Part shown: in pieces, positions 7,568-18,431 of the stretch | Layout of the letters: every line of letters begins with the position of its first letter | Numbering within the stretch: position 1 is the first letter of the stretch | Origin: Allorhizobium ampelinum S4 | GTDB taxonomy: Bacteria > Pseudomonadota > Alphaproteobacteria > Rhizobiales > Rhizobiaceae | Assembly: GCF_000016285.1 (NCBI RefSeq) | Contig: NC_011989.1 | Span: 2,607,001 to 2,671,000 of the forward strand | Reading direction: 5' to 3' | Length of the DNA: 64,000 bases | Program-made: the position numbers and the translations under genes | The notes under the pieces: model-generated | What the model saw: only the letters and a program-made list of their open reading frames with translations | Databases searched by the model: none | Told to the model about the DNA's origin: nothing

Positions 7568-8800
7568 TTGAAAAGATTAGATGTCCTAGACGGAATGCGG
7601 GGATATTTCCTCGTCTTCATGATGTTGAACCACCTGATCTTCACGGGCGGCTATCTGCTGGTAGAGGTCAATCACCGCAACCTGACATTCGTCGAGGATG
7701 CGCAGGGCTTCGTGTTCATGTCCGGCCTGCTGGTCGGCATGGTCTATGGCCGCAAGATGCTGAAAAGCGGCTATGAAGCGGGGCGCGAGCGGATCTGGGC
7801 GCGGGCGCTGGAACTTTACCGTTACGCCATGGGCATTATCCTGCTTGTGCTTGCAGCAAGGCTTGTGCTTCCCGGTGCTATAGGGATCTGGCACGACTGG
7901 CTGGGCGAAGTGTCGCTCAGCGATCCACTGCGCCTCGCCTCAATCGCCACATTCCTGTTCCAGCCGACCTATATGGATATCCTGCCGCAATATATCATAT
8001 ACATGGTGTTTGCGCCTGTGTTGATCTGGCTCTGCATTACCGGTCGCTGGGCCAGCGTCGCTATCGGCTCATTGGTCGTCTGGATGGCAGGCCAGCTTGG
8101 TCTGCACCGCCTGATTACCTATCCGCTGGATGCCTGGCTGGGTGCCGCCGAAAAGGAAGGCATTCGCGCCAGCTTCAACCTGCTGGGCTGGCAGATCGTA
8201 TTTTTCGGCGGCCTGATTGTCGGAAGCCTGACGGCGACGGGCAATATCAACTGGAGCAAGGTGTTCAGCCCGGAAAAGACGCTGATCCCCAAGACGGCGC
8301 TTGCCATCCTCATCTTCTTCCTGCCACTGCGCATCATGACCGCCCATGGGCTGATGCCTGACGTCGTGCTGCAAAAGTTCGGCACAATGGAAGTGCGCGC
8401 CGATTTCGGCCCGGTCTATCTGCTGAATTTCGCCGCCATGGCCAGCCTGGTTGCCTGGTTGCTGATCGCTGGTCCGAAATATGACAGCGCTATCGTCCGC
8501 AAGACCGCAAGCGTGGTCAACAGTGTCTTCAGCCTCAGCTTCCTGCAATTGCTGGGCCGTCACTCCCTGCATGTCTATCTCTGGCATGTTCTGGTCGTGT
8601 TCGCTGTGCGCTATATCGACGGCCGGATCGGACCGTTCTCGGAACTGTCGAAAACCGCGATTGCCGTGTTCTGCGTGTCGCTTCTGGCTCTGCCAGCGCT
8701 TTACCGCGAACGCGACATCCATTTTGCCCCGGCCCCGCAACCAAAACCGGTTCCGGCCCCTGCCCCTGCCCCAGCAGGAAAGCAGATGCAGAATGCTTGA
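7568..8800 (+). CDS. opgC: OpgC-family membrane protein
   Basis: About 410 residues with roughly ten membrane segments, beginning RLDVLDGMRGYFLVFMMLNH, which is characteristic of the OpgC/acyltransferase-3-like family. OpgC proteins add succinyl groups to periplasmic osmoregulated glucans. The likely start is TTG 7568, preceded by GGGAG; upstream in-frame sequence back to 7475 looks non-coding. The C-terminal end is a short Pro/Ala tail (about 20 residues), probably cytoplasmic. It is convergent with the aminotransferase gene and shares a terminator with it. Confidence 0.88.
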   Translation: MKRLDVLDGMRGYFLVFMMLNHLIFTGGYLLVEVNHRNLTFVEDAQGFVFMSGLLVGMVYGRKMLKSGYEAGRERIWARALELYRYAMGIILLVLAARLVLPGAIGIWHDWLGEVSLSDPLRLASIATFLFQPTYMDILPQYIIYMVFAPVLIWLCITGRWASVAIGSLVVWMAGQLGLHRLITYPLDAWLGAAEKEGIRASFNLLGWQIVFFGGLIVGSLTATGNINWSKVFSPEKTLIPKTALAILIFFLPLRIMTAHGLMPDVVLQKFGTMEVRADFGPVYLLNFAAMASLVAWLLIAGPKYDSAIVRKTASVVNSVFSLSFLQLLGRHSLHVYLWHVLVVFAVRYIDGRIGPFSELSKTAIAVFCVSLLALPALYRERDIHFAPAPQPKPVPAPAPAPAGKQMQNA

Positions 8801-8825
8801 TCGGTGCCGCCGATAGATCAATAGA

Positions 8826-8860
8826 AAAAGGGCGGGATGGTATCACCATCCCGCCCTTTT
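8826..8860. terminator. Bidirectional terminator between opgC and aat
   Basis: AAAAGGGCGGGATGGT (8826-8841) is the exact inverse of 8845-8860 around a 3-nt loop. A-rich and T-rich ends on both sides let it stop transcripts of both convergent genes. Confidence 0.88.
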
Positions 8861-8880
8861 ATGTGCTGTCTTGCTATAGC

Positions 8881-10140
<1,260 letters not shown>

Positions 10141-10412
10141 TTACAGCTGTATGACAATTCTGCCTGCCCGGATCAAGCGGAAACGGCCAGTGCCGATGCT
10201 TTTCTTGTCACCGTGACAGGAGCGCCCAAAAACCACCGCCAAGGATGCTGGCCAGGACGACGGAAAGCGCCGTTAACCGGTCGGAATGGCCAAATGTTAA
10301 CGCGCCACAATATCGCCTCAATTTTTGCAGTGCAGTGCCGCAATTCGGTCCCTTTGCCGACGATTTCGACCGGCTTTTATCATCCTGCGGTTGGGCAGAA
10401 GGAAGCGGCGAG

Positions 10413-10835
10413 ATGAGACGGAACAGGACGGAAAATACCCCCTCTAAACCCTGGGATTTTAGCCGGAAAACCATGTTCGCGGCCTGGATTGCGCTGGCGG
10501 CTTTGACCCTGCCGACCGCATGGGTTTCGGCGGCCCCCGCAAGCGGGCAACCGGCCCCTTCAGTGGCGGCAAGCACGACGCCCGGCCAACCATCCGTCGA
10601 TACGATGGAAACCGGCAGCATTGCCCTGCCGATCGCCCAGAAAGATCTGCTGACCAATACACTTGCCCGCAACAACGGCGTCGACCGAGCCGTCGCTGGC
10701 ACCGTCTCCTCCGTGCATGTCCCGGGCTATCTCTCGGTATTGGCCGACCGCCGCGTTCTTGCCCTGCTCAGCCTGTTCGGTCTGCTGGTCGTCTGGCTTA
10801 ACCGGGCACCGCCAAAAAACAATCAGGATCTGTAG
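10413..10835 (+). CDS. Small membrane-anchored protein of unknown function
   Basis: About 140 residues. A hydrophobic segment near residues 20-40 (MFAAWIALAALTLPTAWVSA) looks like a signal peptide or anchor, then a Pro/Ser/Thr-rich linker, a conserved-looking middle, and a C-terminal membrane segment RVLALLSLFGLLVVWL. No family was recognised. ATG 10413 follows GGAAGCGGCGAG. The 329 bp upstream to the aat start holds no other feature I can support. Another possible start is the methionine at residue 21. Confidence 0.6.
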   Translation: MRRNRTENTPSKPWDFSRKTMFAAWIALAALTLPTAWVSAAPASGQPAPSVAASTTPGQPSVDTMETGSIALPIAQKDLLTNTLARNNGVDRAVAGTVSSVHVPGYLSVLADRRVLALLSLFGLLVVWLNRAPPKNNQDL

Positions 10836-11002
10836 ATCGTTTCCGCAGGGAAGTTTCGTATTTTTTGAAACACCTGAAAACAACCCTGGGATGGTCCAAA
10901 ACAGCCATCGCTGTTCTTGCGGCCATTGATGACGCCTGATAGAGGCACCGCATTGCCTGCGTAGCCAAAATACCAGCCGCAGGGCAGGATCAGGATGTTT
11001 CA

Positions 11003-11893
11003 GTGACCCGTATTCAGGCCAATCTCCTTCTTCTTCTGGCTGCCGCCATCTGGGGCGGTGGGTTCGTGGCGCAGTCCACCGCCATGGATCATCTGGGCGC
11101 CAACTGGTTCAACGCCCTGCGATTTGGCATTGCAACAATTGTCCTGCTGCCTTTTGCCGTGCTCGAAAGCCGGCGTGCCCGAGACAGATTGTCGGTGGGT
11201 GACGTGAGGATGTTCGTCATTATCGGCGTCCTGCTGTTTGCCGCCCAGACCGCCCAGCAATTTGGCCTGAAAACAACCACCGTGACCAATGCCAGTTTTC
11301 TCACCGGTCTCTATGTGGTGATCGTGCCGGTCATGGCAGTGGTGTTTCTTCGGCACCGGCCCCATTGGATCATCTGGCCAGCGGCTTTGGCCGCCCTGCT
11401 CGGCATCCTGCTGCTCAGCGGCGGCAGCCTGTCAGCCCTGAGTACAGGCGACGGCCTGACCATCCTGTGCGCCGGGTTTTTCGCGGTGCAAATCCTGCTG
11501 ACGGGCCGGATTATCCAGACCCTGTCGCGGCCCTTGGCGCTTGCCGCCATCCAGTTTGCCGTTACCGCCCTGCTCTGCACGCTCGCCGCCCTCAGCCTGG
11601 AGCCGATCAGCCTTGCCGATATCGAGAATTCGATGACGCAGATCCTTTATGGCGGCCTGCTGTCGAGCGGATTGGCCTTCAGCCTGCAAATCATCGGCCA
11701 GCGCTACACATCCTCGTCTCAGGCGGCGATTTTCATGTCGTCGGAGGCGCTGTTTGGTGCGCTCCTGGGCGCTGTCATCCTGCATGAATCCTTGGCGCCA
11801 ATCGGCTATCTCGGCTGTGCCCTGATGTTTCTCGCCATGCTGGCGGTGGAAATCGTGCCCGAATGGGGCAAACAGCGCATTGTCCGGCAATAA
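11003..11893 (+). CDS. EamA/DMT-family exporter
   Basis: A 296-residue protein with two EamA repeats and about ten membrane segments, starting LLLLLAAAIWGGGFVAQSTAMDH with the WG-GG signature of the drug/metabolite transporter superfamily. The second repeat ends with the family pattern FMSSEALFGALLGAVILHE. It is likely to export a metabolite or toxic compound; substrate unknown. The start is GTG 11003 after CAGGATGTTTCA. It appears monocistronic. Confidence 0.87.
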   Translation: MTRIQANLLLLLAAAIWGGGFVAQSTAMDHLGANWFNALRFGIATIVLLPFAVLESRRARDRLSVGDVRMFVIIGVLLFAAQTAQQFGLKTTTVTNASFLTGLYVVIVPVMAVVFLRHRPHWIIWPAALAALLGILLLSGGSLSALSTGDGLTILCAGFFAVQILLTGRIIQTLSRPLALAAIQFAVTALLCTLAALSLEPISLADIENSMTQILYGGLLSSGLAFSLQIIGQRYTSSSQAAIFMSSEALFGALLGAVILHESLAPIGYLGCALMFLAMLAVEIVPEWGKQRIVRQ

Positions 11894-12352
11894 ATTTTAA
11901 GTCACGCCTTATTTTACAACTTTGAAAAACTTTACCGCTGCAACCGGCATATTGAGGATGAATTACATCGTCCACGATGCAGTTTCCGCAATTTTCGGCG
12001 AAATCAGCACAGATTTGGCCCGGAAAGGCACGAATTGCTCCGGCTTGAACCATGCCAGATCATAGATTGGTAAAAAAACTTTTGCTTGCCAATTTCCCAC
12101 AAACCAAGCACTCTTGAAGGGTTCGGGCAATTTAAAGGCGCGGAAAGATCTAAATTTCGACTGGCACCGGAGACGCAGAAGTTCCGGGCATCCATAAGGG
12201 GATACGACTGGCGTCGTTCACAGCTTGTGGCTGCGGTAACAGGGACCTTTCCTCACAATTTAAACTTGCTCGCCTAGACCCCTGCCTCGACCCTGGGCGG
12301 GATTGAGCAATGCTGTCCGCCGATCCCGGACAGAGACAAAAGGACCTGACGC
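11894..12352. other. 459-bp gap before cspA
   Basis: No convincing gene. The part from about 12200 is probably the long structured leader usual for cold-shock genes. I see no clear promoter, riboswitch or repeat. Confidence 0.4.
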
Positions 12353-12568
12353 ATGGCCGAAACTGGCATTGTAAAATTCTTCAACAACGACAAAGGCTTC
12401 GGCTTTATCAAGCCGGACAATGGCGGTGCGGATATTTTCGTCCACATCTCCGCCGTTCAGGCTTCCGGTCTGAACGGATTGAGTGAAAATCAAAAAGTAA
12501 GCTTCGATACGGAACCGGACCGCCGCGGCAAGGGACCAAAGGCCGTCAATCTGCAAATCGCAGGCTGA
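12353..12568 (+). CDS. cspA: Cold-shock domain protein, CspA family
   Basis: A 71-residue single cold-shock domain with the RNA-binding motifs KGFGFI (RNP1) and DIFVHI (RNP2). It is an OB-fold RNA/ssDNA chaperone that melts secondary structure at low temperature or in stationary phase. GGACCTGACGC precedes the ATG. An intrinsic terminator lies 35 bp after the stop. Confidence 0.95.
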   Translation: MAETGIVKFFNNDKGFGFIKPDNGGADIFVHISAVQASGLNGLSENQKVSFDTEPDRRGKGPKAVNLQIAG

Positions 12569-12602
12569 GACCCTCGTTCACACATTTCATTTCGCCCAGC
12601 GG

Positions 12603-12627
12603 CCCGGCAAGTTTTGCCGGGTTTTTT
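12603..12627 (+). terminator. Terminator after cspA
   Basis: CCCGGCAA pairs with TTGCCGGG around a 3-nt loop, followed by T6. It separates cspA from the convergent MBL-fold gene. Confidence 0.9.
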
Positions 12628-12646
12628 CTACCCTTCAAAGACCCTT

Positions 12647-13294
12647 TCAAAGGCCTTTCAGAAACGGATTGCTGCGGCGCTCGTCGCCGATCCGACTGCC
12701 GGGGCCATGACCGCAAATGAAGCCAACATCGTCTCCCAGCGGCAAGACCTTATCGCGGATCGATGCCAGCAATTGCTGAGGATTACCGCCCGGCAGATCT
12801 GTGCGTCCGATAGAACCGTTAAACAGCACATCGCCCAGATGGGCGAAATTCTGGACGCGATTGAAAAACACCACATGGCCAGGTGCATGGCCGGGGCAAT
12901 GCAGCACCTCGAATTCATGACCGGAAAAGCCAACGACGTCGCCTTCTTCCAGAAAGCGGTCGGGCGTCACATTGCGCAGCTTGATGGGAAGATTGAAGCG
13001 GGCGCTCTGCCCTTCCAGCGCGTCCAGCAAAGGCTTATCGTCGCGATGCGGGCCTATGATCTGGATGCCGAGCGCGTCCTTGAGGTCTTCGGCGCCACCA
13101 GCATGATCGAGATGGCCGTGGGTCAGCCAGATCTCCTTCAGGGTAATGCCGTTTTCCTGCACCATGCGCAGGATTTCCTCGACATCGCCACCCGGATCGA
13201 CCACCACGCCTTCCTTGGTCTCGCTATCGAAGAAGACTGTGCAATTCTGCTGAAATGGCGTCACGGGAATAATCCCGGCCTGAAGCTGTCCCAT
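12647..13294 (-). CDS. MBL-fold metallo-hydrolase, glyoxalase II-like
   Basis: A 215-residue metallo-beta-lactamase fold protein. The metal-binding motif THGHLDHAGG is at about residues 60-70, with further ligands in HCPGHAPGH and the C-terminal CGHGPGS. The size fits the short GloB/YcbL-like hydrolases acting on thioesters such as S-lactoylglutathione; the substrate is not provable here. ATG 13294 was chosen for AGAGG upstream and the MGQLQAGIIPVTPFQQN start, typical of the family. Confidence 0.9.
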   Translation of the reverse strand: MGQLQAGIIPVTPFQQNCTVFFDSETKEGVVVDPGGDVEEILRMVQENGITLKEIWLTHGHLDHAGGAEDLKDALGIQIIGPHRDDKPLLDALEGQSARFNLPIKLRNVTPDRFLEEGDVVGFSGHEFEVLHCPGHAPGHVVFFNRVQNFAHLGDVLFNGSIGRTDLPGGNPQQLLASIRDKVLPLGDDVGFICGHGPGSRIGDERRSNPFLKGL

Positions 13295-13466
13295 ACCTAA
13301 ACCTCTGACTATCGGCGTGCCGCGAACCAATGGCGACCTTTACAGACCATATACAGCATAGGGCTGAAAAGTGGACAGCGGTCTTGCGGAAATTCCTATA
13401 GCGGCAAAAGGCTAGAAACCTCGCATCGAGCGACGGCGACAATGCGTCTCAGACCATCGAAGAGGA

Positions 13467-13664
13467 TCAGGGTACGGCGACCATTTCGGCTTCGGCAGAA
13501 TGAAGGTTCGGCATCATTACATTGCCGACCAGAAGCGCTGCCACGGCGATTTTTAAGGTGAAAACCAGGATCATCACCGGCTTAAGGGTGTTTTCGACGG
13601 CCTGTGCGACAGGAATGTCGGACGAGAATTCCGGTACGGTCTCCGACGCGAGATTTGATGACAT
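13467..13664 (-). CDS. Small single-pass membrane protein
   Basis: 65 residues with one hydrophobic segment (VMILVFTLKIAVAALLVGNVMM). AAGAGGCTGACTGCA before the ATG is a credible ribosome-binding site. No family was recognised. The 323-bp gap to the divergent petP-like gene shows no other feature. Confidence 0.5.
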   Translation of the reverse strand: MSSNLASETVPEFSSDIPVAQAVENTLKPVMILVFTLKIAVAALLVGNVMMPNLHSAEAEMVAVP

Positions 13665-13987
13665 TGCAGTCAGCCTCTTGTTCTACCAGTGCATGAAAAC
13701 GCCAAAGCATCCTCATCGCTTTGAAGGGATCGCGACTGTCTCCATCGACAATCGCCACCCCGTTCCCCATCTATTGTCCTCATAAAGCCTTGAGCGGAGC
13801 TTTGGTTGCATGGCCTTGAAAATATTTCTCAGGCAGAAAAGCCTCTTTTGACGGCATCTTTGGAAAACCGGCTTTTTTAATAGCGTTTTGATCGCACTCG
13901 TCATAGTTTTGCACCGAATTTCAAGTGCATGGACCACGCCGAAGCACCGCTCCGGCGCTATACCGGTAGAACAAGGAACTGAAACAC

Positions 13988-14500
13988 GTGCAGAAAACGT
14001 CATCGGTGAGAACGGCGAAAAAGCAGCTGCCGGACATGCCGCATATCGACGATAAAAGCATCGATTTCGAAACGATCGAAGCCTTCTTCTTCGCCTATCG
14101 TGATTTCATTTCCGATCCGGACGAGATTCTGGCCAAGCTGGGCTATGGCCGCGCCCATCACCGGGCGGTGCATTTCGTCAACCGCCAGCCGGGCATGACA
14201 GTGGCCGACCTTCTGGGGTTGCTTCGCATCACCAAGCAGAGCCTCGCCCGGGTTCTGAAGGAATTGATCGACGAGGGCTATATTCGCCAGATGACCGGCC
14301 CCGCCGACCGGCGTCAACGCCGCCTCTATCCGACATTGGCCGGGCGCGAACTGGCGCTGGCACTGTCGGACCCGCAATCGCGCCGGATTGCCCGTGCCTT
14401 CGAAGGGTTTTCCGGCGAACAGAGACAGGCGGTTCGTACTTTTCTGGCTGCCATGCGCAGTGAGAATGGCGCGGCACCCCCGCTAGATCAGGAGCCTTGA
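13988..14500 (+). CDS. petP: MarR-family regulator, PetP-like
   Basis: A 170-residue winged-HTH protein: PGMTVADLLGLLRITKQSLARVLKEL is the HTH, and TGPADRRQRRLYPT is the MarR wing with the DRR motif. The GTG start at 13988 has AAGGA 10 bp upstream. The stop lies 6 bp before the downstream response regulator gene, so they are cotranscribed. In Rhodobacter the MarR-type PetP and response regulator PetR are encoded together and needed for cytochrome bc1. I infer PetP from this arrangement. Confidence 0.82.
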   Translation: MQKTSSVRTAKKQLPDMPHIDDKSIDFETIEAFFFAYRDFISDPDEILAKLGYGRAHHRAVHFVNRQPGMTVADLLGLLRITKQSLARVLKELIDEGYIRQMTGPADRRQRRLYPTLAGRELALALSDPQSRRIARAFEGFSGEQRQAVRTFLAAMRSENGAAPPLDQEP

Positions 14501-14505
14501 GCAGT

Positions 14506-15204
14506 ATGAAGCGTATTGACCTGACCGACGATGCCCCGCACCTCCTTGTTGTCGATGACGATACACGAATCCGCGATCTCTTGCATCGCTACCTGACCGA
14601 GCAGGGCTTTCGCGTCACCGTCGCTGCTGAAGCGCAGGAAGCCCGCCGCAAGCTGGCGGGCCTGGCCTATGACCTGCTAATCGTTGATGTGATGATGCCG
14701 GGCGAGAACGGCCTGTCGCTGACAAAATCGCTAAGCGGCGAGATCAATGCGCCAATCATTCTTCTGACGGCCCGCACGGAAGCCGATTCGCGCATTGCCG
14801 GGCTAGAGGCAGGTGCCGACGACTATCTTGCCAAGCCGTTCGATCCGCGTGAACTGGTGCTGCGCATCAACAACATCCTGCGGCGCAACACCAGCGCCGA
14901 TACGCCGAAAATCGAACAGGTGATGTTCGGCCCCTATACATTCTCCATCCTGCGCAAGGAGCTGAAAAAGGGACCAGAGGTCATTCACCTGACCGACCGC
15001 GAGCAGGACATCATGCTGCTGTTTGCCAACCGGGCGGGTGATACCATTCCGCGTCACGAACTGGTGGGCGAGGATACCGATGTCGGTGAACGCACCATCG
15101 ACGTGCAGATCAACCGCCTGCGCCGCAAGATCGAGGACGACCCGGCCAATCCGGTCTGGCTGCAAACCGTGCGCGGCATCGGTTATCGCCTCAGCCGGGA
15201 TTAG
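14506..15204 (+). CDS. petR: OmpR-family response regulator, PetR-like
   Basis: A 232-residue two-component regulator. The receiver domain has the acidic pocket D17-D19, phospho-acceptor D61 (LLIVDVMMPGENG), the conserved threonine (LLTARTEAD) and lysine (YLAKPFDP). A winged-helix DNA-binding domain ends with LQTVRGIGYRLS. ATG 14506 is preceded by AGGAG at a good distance; the earlier TTG at 14497 is too close to it. It is cotranscribed with the petP-like gene and followed by a sensor kinase after a 128-bp gap containing a repeat. Confidence 0.9.
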   Translation: MKRIDLTDDAPHLLVVDDDTRIRDLLHRYLTEQGFRVTVAAEAQEARRKLAGLAYDLLIVDVMMPGENGLSLTKSLSGEINAPIILLTARTEADSRIAGLEAGADDYLAKPFDPRELVLRINNILRRNTSADTPKIEQVMFGPYTFSILRKELKKGPEVIHLTDREQDIMLLFANRAGDTIPRHELVGEDTDVGERTIDVQINRLRRKIEDDPANPVWLQTVRGIGYRLSRD

Positions 15205-15205
15205 A

Positions 15206-15289
15206 GCATCGGACCGAAAGTTAAGAACCGGTTTTCGGATGAATCCGATGCGCAAACAAAAATTTAGAGCATCGTTCTGATGCTCTAAA
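15206..15289. repeat. Rhizobial-type palindromic intergenic repeat
   Basis: GCATCGGA (15206-15213) pairs with TCCGATGC (15244-15251), and TTTAGAGCATC (15263-15273) pairs exactly with GATGCTCTAAA (15279-15289). The text resembles palindromic elements common in Rhizobiaceae intergenic regions. It lies between the regulator and the kinase and may attenuate transcription into the latter. Confidence 0.7.
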
Positions 15290-15332
15290 GGCTGCATCCG
15301 ACCAGCAGCGGTCAACCATAACGGATACGACC

Positions 15333-16712
15333 ATGACGTTCAGGCAAGCCTTCAGCCGATTGAAATACCGGCGCATTTCGTGGATCGACCTGCGCTGGTT
15401 CAGCCGCTGGCTGCGCCGCCAGTTTCCGACCGGCCTGTTTGCCCGTGCCCTGCTGATCATCATCCTGCCGATGCTGATCCTCCAGACCGTCTTGCTGTTC
15501 GTGTTCATGGAGCGCCACTGGCAGATGGTGACGCAACGCCTGTCCGCCGCCGTCACCCGTGACATTGCCACGGTGATCGTCTTGCTTGAAACCTATCCCC
15601 AGGACGCAGCCAACACGCTGAAAATTGCCAATTCCAAGCTGGGTCTGGTCGCCTCGCTGGAAAAGAACGGCGAATTGCCCGCCCCTCGCCCCAAGCCATT
15701 CTTTTCGATTCTCGATCAATTGCTCAGCGATGAATTGCGCAACCAGATCAAGCGGCCCTTCTGGATCGATACCGTCGGCGATTCGCCGTTGATCGAGATC
15801 CGTATCCAGTTGAATGGCGAGGTTCTGCGGATTTTCGCCCGGCGCAACCAGGCCTATGCCTCCAATACTCATATCTTCCTGTTGTGGATGTTCGGCACGT
15901 CGCTGGTGCTGATCGTCATCGCCACACTGTTCCTGCGCGGCCAGATCCGCCCGATCCTGTCGCTGGCCGAGGCTGCCGAAAGCTTTGGCAAGGGGCAAAA
16001 ACCCGCCAAGGACTTCAGCCCACGCGGAGCCGATGAAATCCGCCGGGCAGGTCTCGCCTTCATTCTGATGCGCGAGCGGATCGAGCGGCAGATGGAACAG
16101 CGCACCGCCATGCTGACCGGCGTCAGTCACGACCTGCGCACCATCCTCACACGGTTCAAGTTGCAATTGGCGCTAGCGGGCGACAATCCCGATCTTGAAC
16201 CGTTAAATGAAGATGTCGAGGCCATGCAATCCATGCTCGAAGGCTATATGGCCTTTGCCAAGGGTGAGGCCGAGGAGAATTTCGGCCCCTTCAGCCTGAA
16301 GGACATGCTGGAGAAAATCAGCGCCGATTACCGGCTGCACGGCAAGACCTTCAGCTATGTGATTGAGGGTGACGAGCAGATTCGGGTGCGTCCCAATGCC
16401 TTCTGGCGGCTGGTGGGCAATCTTGCCGCCAATGGCCGCCGCTATGCCAATACCATGCATGTCGAAGCCCGCCACGGAGCCAAATGGCTGACCATCGTCT
16501 TCGATGATGATGGTCCCGGCATTCCCGCCCAATCCCGCGACGATGTGTTCAAGCCGTTTTTCAGGCTGGATGAGGCCCGCAATCAGGATGCGTCAGGCAC
16601 CGGACTTGGCCTCGCCATCGCCCGCGACATCGCCCGCAGCCATGGCGGCAATGTCACACTTGGCGACAGCCCACTGGGGGGCCTGCGCGCCACGATCCGT
16701 ATTCCGGTTTAA
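15333..16712 (+). CDS. Sensor histidine kinase, EnvZ-like
   Basis: 459 residues: membrane segments at ~38-58 and ~180-200 with a periplasmic domain between them, a HAMP region (RPILSLAEAAESFGKG), the phospho-acceptor H266 in GVSHDLRT, and an HATPase domain with DDDGPGIP and GTGLGLAIARDI. It should phosphorylate the PetR-like regulator two genes upstream. The architecture is EnvZ-like. The stimulus is unknown. Confidence 0.9.
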   Translation: MTFRQAFSRLKYRRISWIDLRWFSRWLRRQFPTGLFARALLIIILPMLILQTVLLFVFMERHWQMVTQRLSAAVTRDIATVIVLLETYPQDAANTLKIANSKLGLVASLEKNGELPAPRPKPFFSILDQLLSDELRNQIKRPFWIDTVGDSPLIEIRIQLNGEVLRIFARRNQAYASNTHIFLLWMFGTSLVLIVIATLFLRGQIRPILSLAEAAESFGKGQKPAKDFSPRGADEIRRAGLAFILMRERIERQMEQRTAMLTGVSHDLRTILTRFKLQLALAGDNPDLEPLNEDVEAMQSMLEGYMAFAKGEAEENFGPFSLKDMLEKISADYRLHGKTFSYVIEGDEQIRVRPNAFWRLVGNLAANGRRYANTMHVEARHGAKWLTIVFDDDGPGIPAQSRDDVFKPFFRLDEARNQDASGTGLGLAIARDIARSHGGNVTLGDSPLGGLRATIRIPV

Positions 16713-16750
16713 CACCGTAGGCCGGTTACGGAACGCCCGAGCGCGGCACA

Positions 16751-17110
16751 CTACATCATTTTGCGCCCATTCGGAACGCCGCGCTCCACCGAAGCCAGCA
16801 CGATGGCTCCGGCCTCATCCTCGAAACCAAGGGTGAGAACCTCGGACCGCACAGACCCGATCTGGCGCGGCGGAAAATTGACCACGCCGAGCACTTGGCG
16901 ACCAACAAGGCTTTCCGGCGTATAATGTACGGTGATCTGCGCCGATGACCGCTTGATGCCGATCTCAGGGCCGAAATCAATCCGCAGCTTGTAGGCTGGC
17001 TTGCGGGCCTCAGGAAAAGGCTCTGCCTCGATGATCGTCCCGACCCGGATATCGACTTTTTCGAAATCGCCATAAGTGATCTCGTCGGAGGATTTTTCCG
17101 TCCCGCTCAA
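16751..17110 (-). CDS. csaA: tRNA-binding domain protein, CsaA-like
   Basis: 119 residues forming one OB-fold tRNA-binding domain: [23 protein letters not shown] at the N-terminal side and [21 protein letters not shown] in the middle, as in CsaA and the MetRS C-terminal domain. CsaA is described as a chaperone-like protein assisting export. The start overlaps the proC stop by 4 bp (ATGA), so translation is probably coupled. Confidence 0.9.
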   Translation of the reverse strand: MSGTEKSSDEITYGDFEKVDIRVGTIIEAEPFPEARKPAYKLRIDFGPEIGIKRSSAQITVHYTPESLVGRQVLGVVNFPPRQIGSVRSEVLTLGFEDEAGAIVLASVERGVPNGRKMM

Positions 17111-17928
17111 GAGGCAAGCTCCTCGGCCCGGCGTTTCGCGGCGGCTATCGCCGTGTCGAATAATGGCTGCATGCCCTGGTCAGCCATCAGCACGCCAAGG
17201 GCCGCCGCCGTGGTGCCGCCCGGCGAGGTGACATTCTTGCGCAGCGTGGCGGCATCGTCCGGGGACTGGTGCAACATTTCACCAGCCCCCGCGACGGTTT
17301 CCCGTGCGAGACGCATGGCGAGGTCCGCTGGCAGACCAGCTTTACGGCCTGCCTCAGCCATGCACTCGACGAGATAAAACACATAGGCCGGACCGCTGCC
17401 CGAAACGGCGGTGACCGCGTCGATATCGCTTTCGCTAGCAACCCACTCCACTGGACCGGAAACGGCCAAAAGCGCCGTCACCCGAGCCCGCTGATCTTCA
17501 CTGACCTCGCTATTGGCATAAGCGCCGGTCACGCCACGTCCGACCATGGCAGGCGTATTGGGCATGGCGCGGACCATGGCCGCAACCCCCAAATGGGTTT
17601 CCATGAAAGACAGGGTCTTTCCGGCAGCCACGGACACCACAACCGTATCGGCATCGACCAGGGGCTTGAGCGGCGCAAGCACCGCTTCCATCACTTGCGG
17701 CTTGACGGCCAGAAACAGCAGACCAGCCACGAGATCGCCCGGCGCCTGCGTGACATGGCGCACGCCAGCCTGGGCAAACCGGTCCTTGGCGGCATCACTC
17801 GCGCCGGGATCAATAACGATCACCGAGGCCGGATCAACGCCATTCTTCAGCCAGCCTGACAGCATGGCACCGCCCATATTGCCGGCGCCGACAAGAACGA
17901 TCGGACCCGAGGTCTGCGAACTGGCCAT
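17107..17928 (-). CDS. proC: Pyrroline-5-carboxylate reductase
   Basis: 273 residues. The Rossmann motif [13 protein letters not shown] sits at the start, [10 protein letters not shown] in the middle, and the ProC signature [13 protein letters not shown] with [13 protein letters not shown] and [13 protein letters not shown] at the C-terminal half. It catalyses the last step of proline synthesis using NAD(P)H. It lies 2 bp after the YbjN-domain gene and overlaps csaA by 4 bp. Confidence 0.96.
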   Translation of the reverse strand: MASSQTSGPIVLVGAGNMGGAMLSGWLKNGVDPASVIVIDPGASDAAKDRFAQAGVRHVTQAPGDLVAGLLFLAVKPQVMEAVLAPLKPLVDADTVVVSVAAGKTLSFMETHLGVAAMVRAMPNTPAMVGRGVTGAYANSEVSEDQRARVTALLAVSGPVEWVASESDIDAVTAVSGSGPAYVFYLVECMAEAGRKAGLPADLAMRLARETVAGAGEMLHQSPDDAATLRKNVTSPGGTTAAALGVLMADQGMQPLFDTAIAAAKRRAEELAS

Positions 17929-17930
17929 GC

Positions 17931-18431
17931 TCAGGCCTCGCCAACCGTGGTGAACAGCACCGCATCCATCGCCGATTTGGCGTCGAGCCCCGACCAGACG
18001 ACGAACTGGAACGCCTGAAAATAGGTCTCGCAGGCCTCGACCGCGCTGGACAGCAGCACTTCAACCTGCTGATTGGTCGGCTCGGCACCGCCCGCCAGGA
18101 TGAGCGACTGACGGAAAATCACCACGTCTTCCTGTCGCCACAGATCGAAATGGCCCATCAGCACCTGACCATTGATATGAGACAGAAGCCGGATGATCTC
18201 GTTGACCCTGGGTTCGGGAACCCTGATATCGAAGGCGCAGGCCAGATGCAGCGCCTCGCATTCCTCCATCCAGGAGAAGGACACGTGATAGGCAGCCCAG
18301 CGGCCATCCACGGTCATGGCGATTTCATCTTCGCCGGACCGCTCGAAAGACCAGTCATTATTGGAGGCCACATACTCGATCGTATCGACCGGGTTGGACT
18401 GACGTTCAAATTGAAATTCCATTAGGCTCAT
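17931..18431 (-). CDS. YbjN-domain protein
   Basis: 166 residues of the YbjN fold (related to type III secretion chaperones): DWSFERSGEDEIAMTVDGRWAAY near the N-terminus and VNEIIRLLSHINGQVLMGHFDLW in the middle. Function is unclear; E. coli YbjN affects stress and motility. ATG 18431 has AAGG 6 bp upstream; the frame is open to 18497 but without support. It heads the ybjN-proC-csaA operon, an arrangement repeated in other rhizobia. Confidence 0.88.
   Translation of the reverse strand: MSLMEFQFERQSNPVDTIEYVASNNDWSFERSGEDEIAMTVDGRWAAYHVSFSWMEECEALHLACAFDIRVPEPRVNEIIRLLSHINGQVLMGHFDLWRQEDVVIFRQSLILAGGAEPTNQQVEVLLSSAVEACETYFQAFQFVVWSGLDAKSAMDAVLFTTVGEA

Noticed and set aside
14497..14505. TTG as the petR start
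   Set aside because: It is one base after the AGGAG; ATG 14506 has correct spacing.
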